Positions 63,087 to 64,000 of a stretch of DNA of 64,000 nt are shown here, in pieces. Within the stretch, counting starts at the first letter, position 1; each line of letters starts with the position of its first letter. The notes under the pieces were generated by a model that did no database searches, was not told where the DNA came from, and saw nothing but the letters and a program-made list of their open reading frames with translations. The translations under genes and the position numbers were made by a program. Source of the stretch: Chryseobacterium sp. G0186 (GTDB taxonomy: Bacteria; Bacteroidota; Bacteroidia; Flavobacteriales; Weeksellaceae). The DNA is taken from the NCBI RefSeq assembly GCF_003815675.1, contig NZ_CP033918.1, positions 4,526,001 to 4,590,000 on the forward strand, written 5' to 3'.

Positions 63087-64000
63087 GTGAAATTAGTTTT
63101 TAAAATAATATTTATTTCAATGCTTGCCGTGGGGAATTTCCTCTCTGCACAGGATTCTACAAAGGTTTCCAAGGTATTGAAGTCTGCCGCAAAATTGAAA
63201 AAAGCAGTAGACAAAAATGATGATAAGGCTATTGCTGATACCTATGTGGGAATGGCCAATGATTACTATAATCAGGGGAACTATGCCAAAAGCGAAGAAT
63301 ATCTTACCAAAGCTAAAACTCTTTTTCAAAAGCTTAATGATAAGAAAAACCTGGAATCTGTGACCAGAAAACTGGCCCAGTCACAGGAAAAGCAGAATAA
63401 AATAACTCCTGCTCTCAGCAACTACAGCATGGCGGCTCAGATGAGTTACAGTGAAAAAAGCAAAGCTGTAAATGCCAATGATGTGGCAAGGCTTTCTTCT
63501 CCTACACCGGAATTGAGAGCAGAAGCTATTCAGAATAATATTAACATCAGTAAGAAAGAGAATGAGCAGGCTAGTGTATCAGACGGCTATGTTCAATTGG
63601 CAGAGGTCAATTTACAGCAGAAAGACATTTACAAGGCAGAAGAAAACCTGAATAATGCTTATAAAATTTCCAAAAAAGAAGCTCCACAGCAGGCGTTGGC
63701 AATTAATCAGAAGCTTGCTGATCTTTATGTTGAAAATAAAAACTTTGATAAGGCCATTGAAGCCAAAAAGAAAGTTCTGAAAGAAGATTTTGTAAAAGAA
63801 AACTCGCAGGAAAAAGTCAATCAGATACAGGAACTGGCTGATATTTATATTAAAAAGAATGATCCAAAAGAAGCCGTAGATTTATTGAAAAATGCCTACG
63901 GAATTGCCCTGGATAAAGGACACACCCTGGAAGCTCAAAAAAGTGTAAAAAAACTGGACAGCCTTTATGCTATTGCAGGTAATACTGATGCATCGGTTCA
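63087..64000 (+). CDS. TPR-rich exported protein, probable sensor kinase N-terminus (cut by window edge)
   Basis: Open from GTG 63087 to the right edge (304 codons visible). The leader is LVFKIIFISMLAVGNFLSA, then repeated TPR helices (YVGMANDYYNQGNYAKSEEY; VQLAEVNLQQKDIYKAEENL; LADLYVENKNFDKAIEAKKK; ELADIYIKKNDPKEAVDLLK). A segment LSSPTPELRAEAIQNNINIS links them. Flavobacteria have sensor kinases with this kind of TPR front, but no kinase domain is visible here, so that is inference. ATG 63120 is the next in-frame start, but it would shorten the leader. It follows the third copy of the shared motif. Confidence 0.75.
   Translation, partial: MKLVFKIIFISMLAVGNFLSAQDSTKVSKVLKSAAKLKKAVDKNDDKAIADTYVGMANDYYNQGNYAKSEEYLTKAKTLFQKLNDKKNLESVTRKLAQSQEKQNKITPALSNYSMAAQMSYSEKSKAVNANDVARLSSPTPELRAEAIQNNINISKKENEQASVSDGYVQLAEVNLQQKDIYKAEENLNNAYKISKKEAPQQALAINQKLADLYVENKNFDKAIEAKKKVLKEDFVKENSQEKVNQIQELADIYIKKNDPKEAVDLLKNAYGIALDKGHTLEAQKSVKKLDSLYAIAGNTDASV

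Overview
The window is from a low-GC member of the Bacteroidota, most likely Flavobacteriales and Chryseobacterium- or Elizabethkingia-like. The grounds are Bacteroidota-type promoters (TTTG-N19-TAnnTTTG), lipoproteins with acidic runs just after the lipobox Cys, an RteC regulator of the CTnDOT conjugative-transposon type, and families typical of this group (DUF3347, DUF4139, haem_bd, RND-TolC fusions). Genus is an inference; no rRNA is present.

1 to about 37.9 kb is an accessory island. Its right end is marked by an 18-bp duplicate of a tRNA-Asp 3' end (37920-37937), just upstream of an intact tRNA-Asp (37968-38041). The left end lies outside the window. (a) 1-11.9 kb carries arsenite efflux (Acr3, cut by the window edge), an ArsR repressor, a MerTP mercury permease without MerA, a Fur-type regulator, an RND-TolC fusion pump whose adaptor has an in-frame amber stop, and a Zn/Cd/Pb-type P1B ATPase. 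(b) 12.2-13.0 kb is rteC. (c) 13.1-31.0 kb is a large copper/silver block: an AraC-HMA sensor, CopA and CopB ATPases, an HMA chaperone, DUF3347 proteins, a CusA pump split at an A6 run, CusC, two CusB adaptors, a haem-binding protein and a multicopper oxidase fused to a barrel-like tail. The 13.8-20.6 kb part looks visibly more GC-rich than its flanks, which suggests mosaic assembly. (d) 31.3-37.5 kb is a defence cassette: a type III CBASS operon (CD-NTase, HORMA, TRIP13-like ATPase, TM-NUDIX effector). Facing it is a three-gene module of sigma-like factor, 114-aa unknown and ImmA/IrrE metallopeptidase, with a repeat-rich control region and a 58-aa protein between.

38.0-64.0 kb looks like chromosomal backbone: a metallophosphatase, PAS-LuxR and Cache-LytTR regulators, a haem-binding/cytochrome P460 protein, an L,D-transpeptidase, an aspartyl protease-PDZ protein, an esterase, a TPR histidine kinase with a NarL-type regulator flanked by two related lipoproteins, TyrRS, an ECF sigma factor, lipoyl synthase, AraC/MFS, an FAD oxidoreductase, a VWA protein, a DUF4139 protein, a SIMPL protein and the start of a TPR protein that runs off the edge. 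Three genes at 60.3-64 kb share a 45-bp upstream motif holding two 9-bp direct repeats with starts 21 bp apart, which points to an undescribed regulon.

Points most worth a second look: the sigma/unknown/ImmA module as a possible CBASS switch; the tRNA-Asp attachment duplicate; lesions in both metal RND systems; and the three-copy motif.
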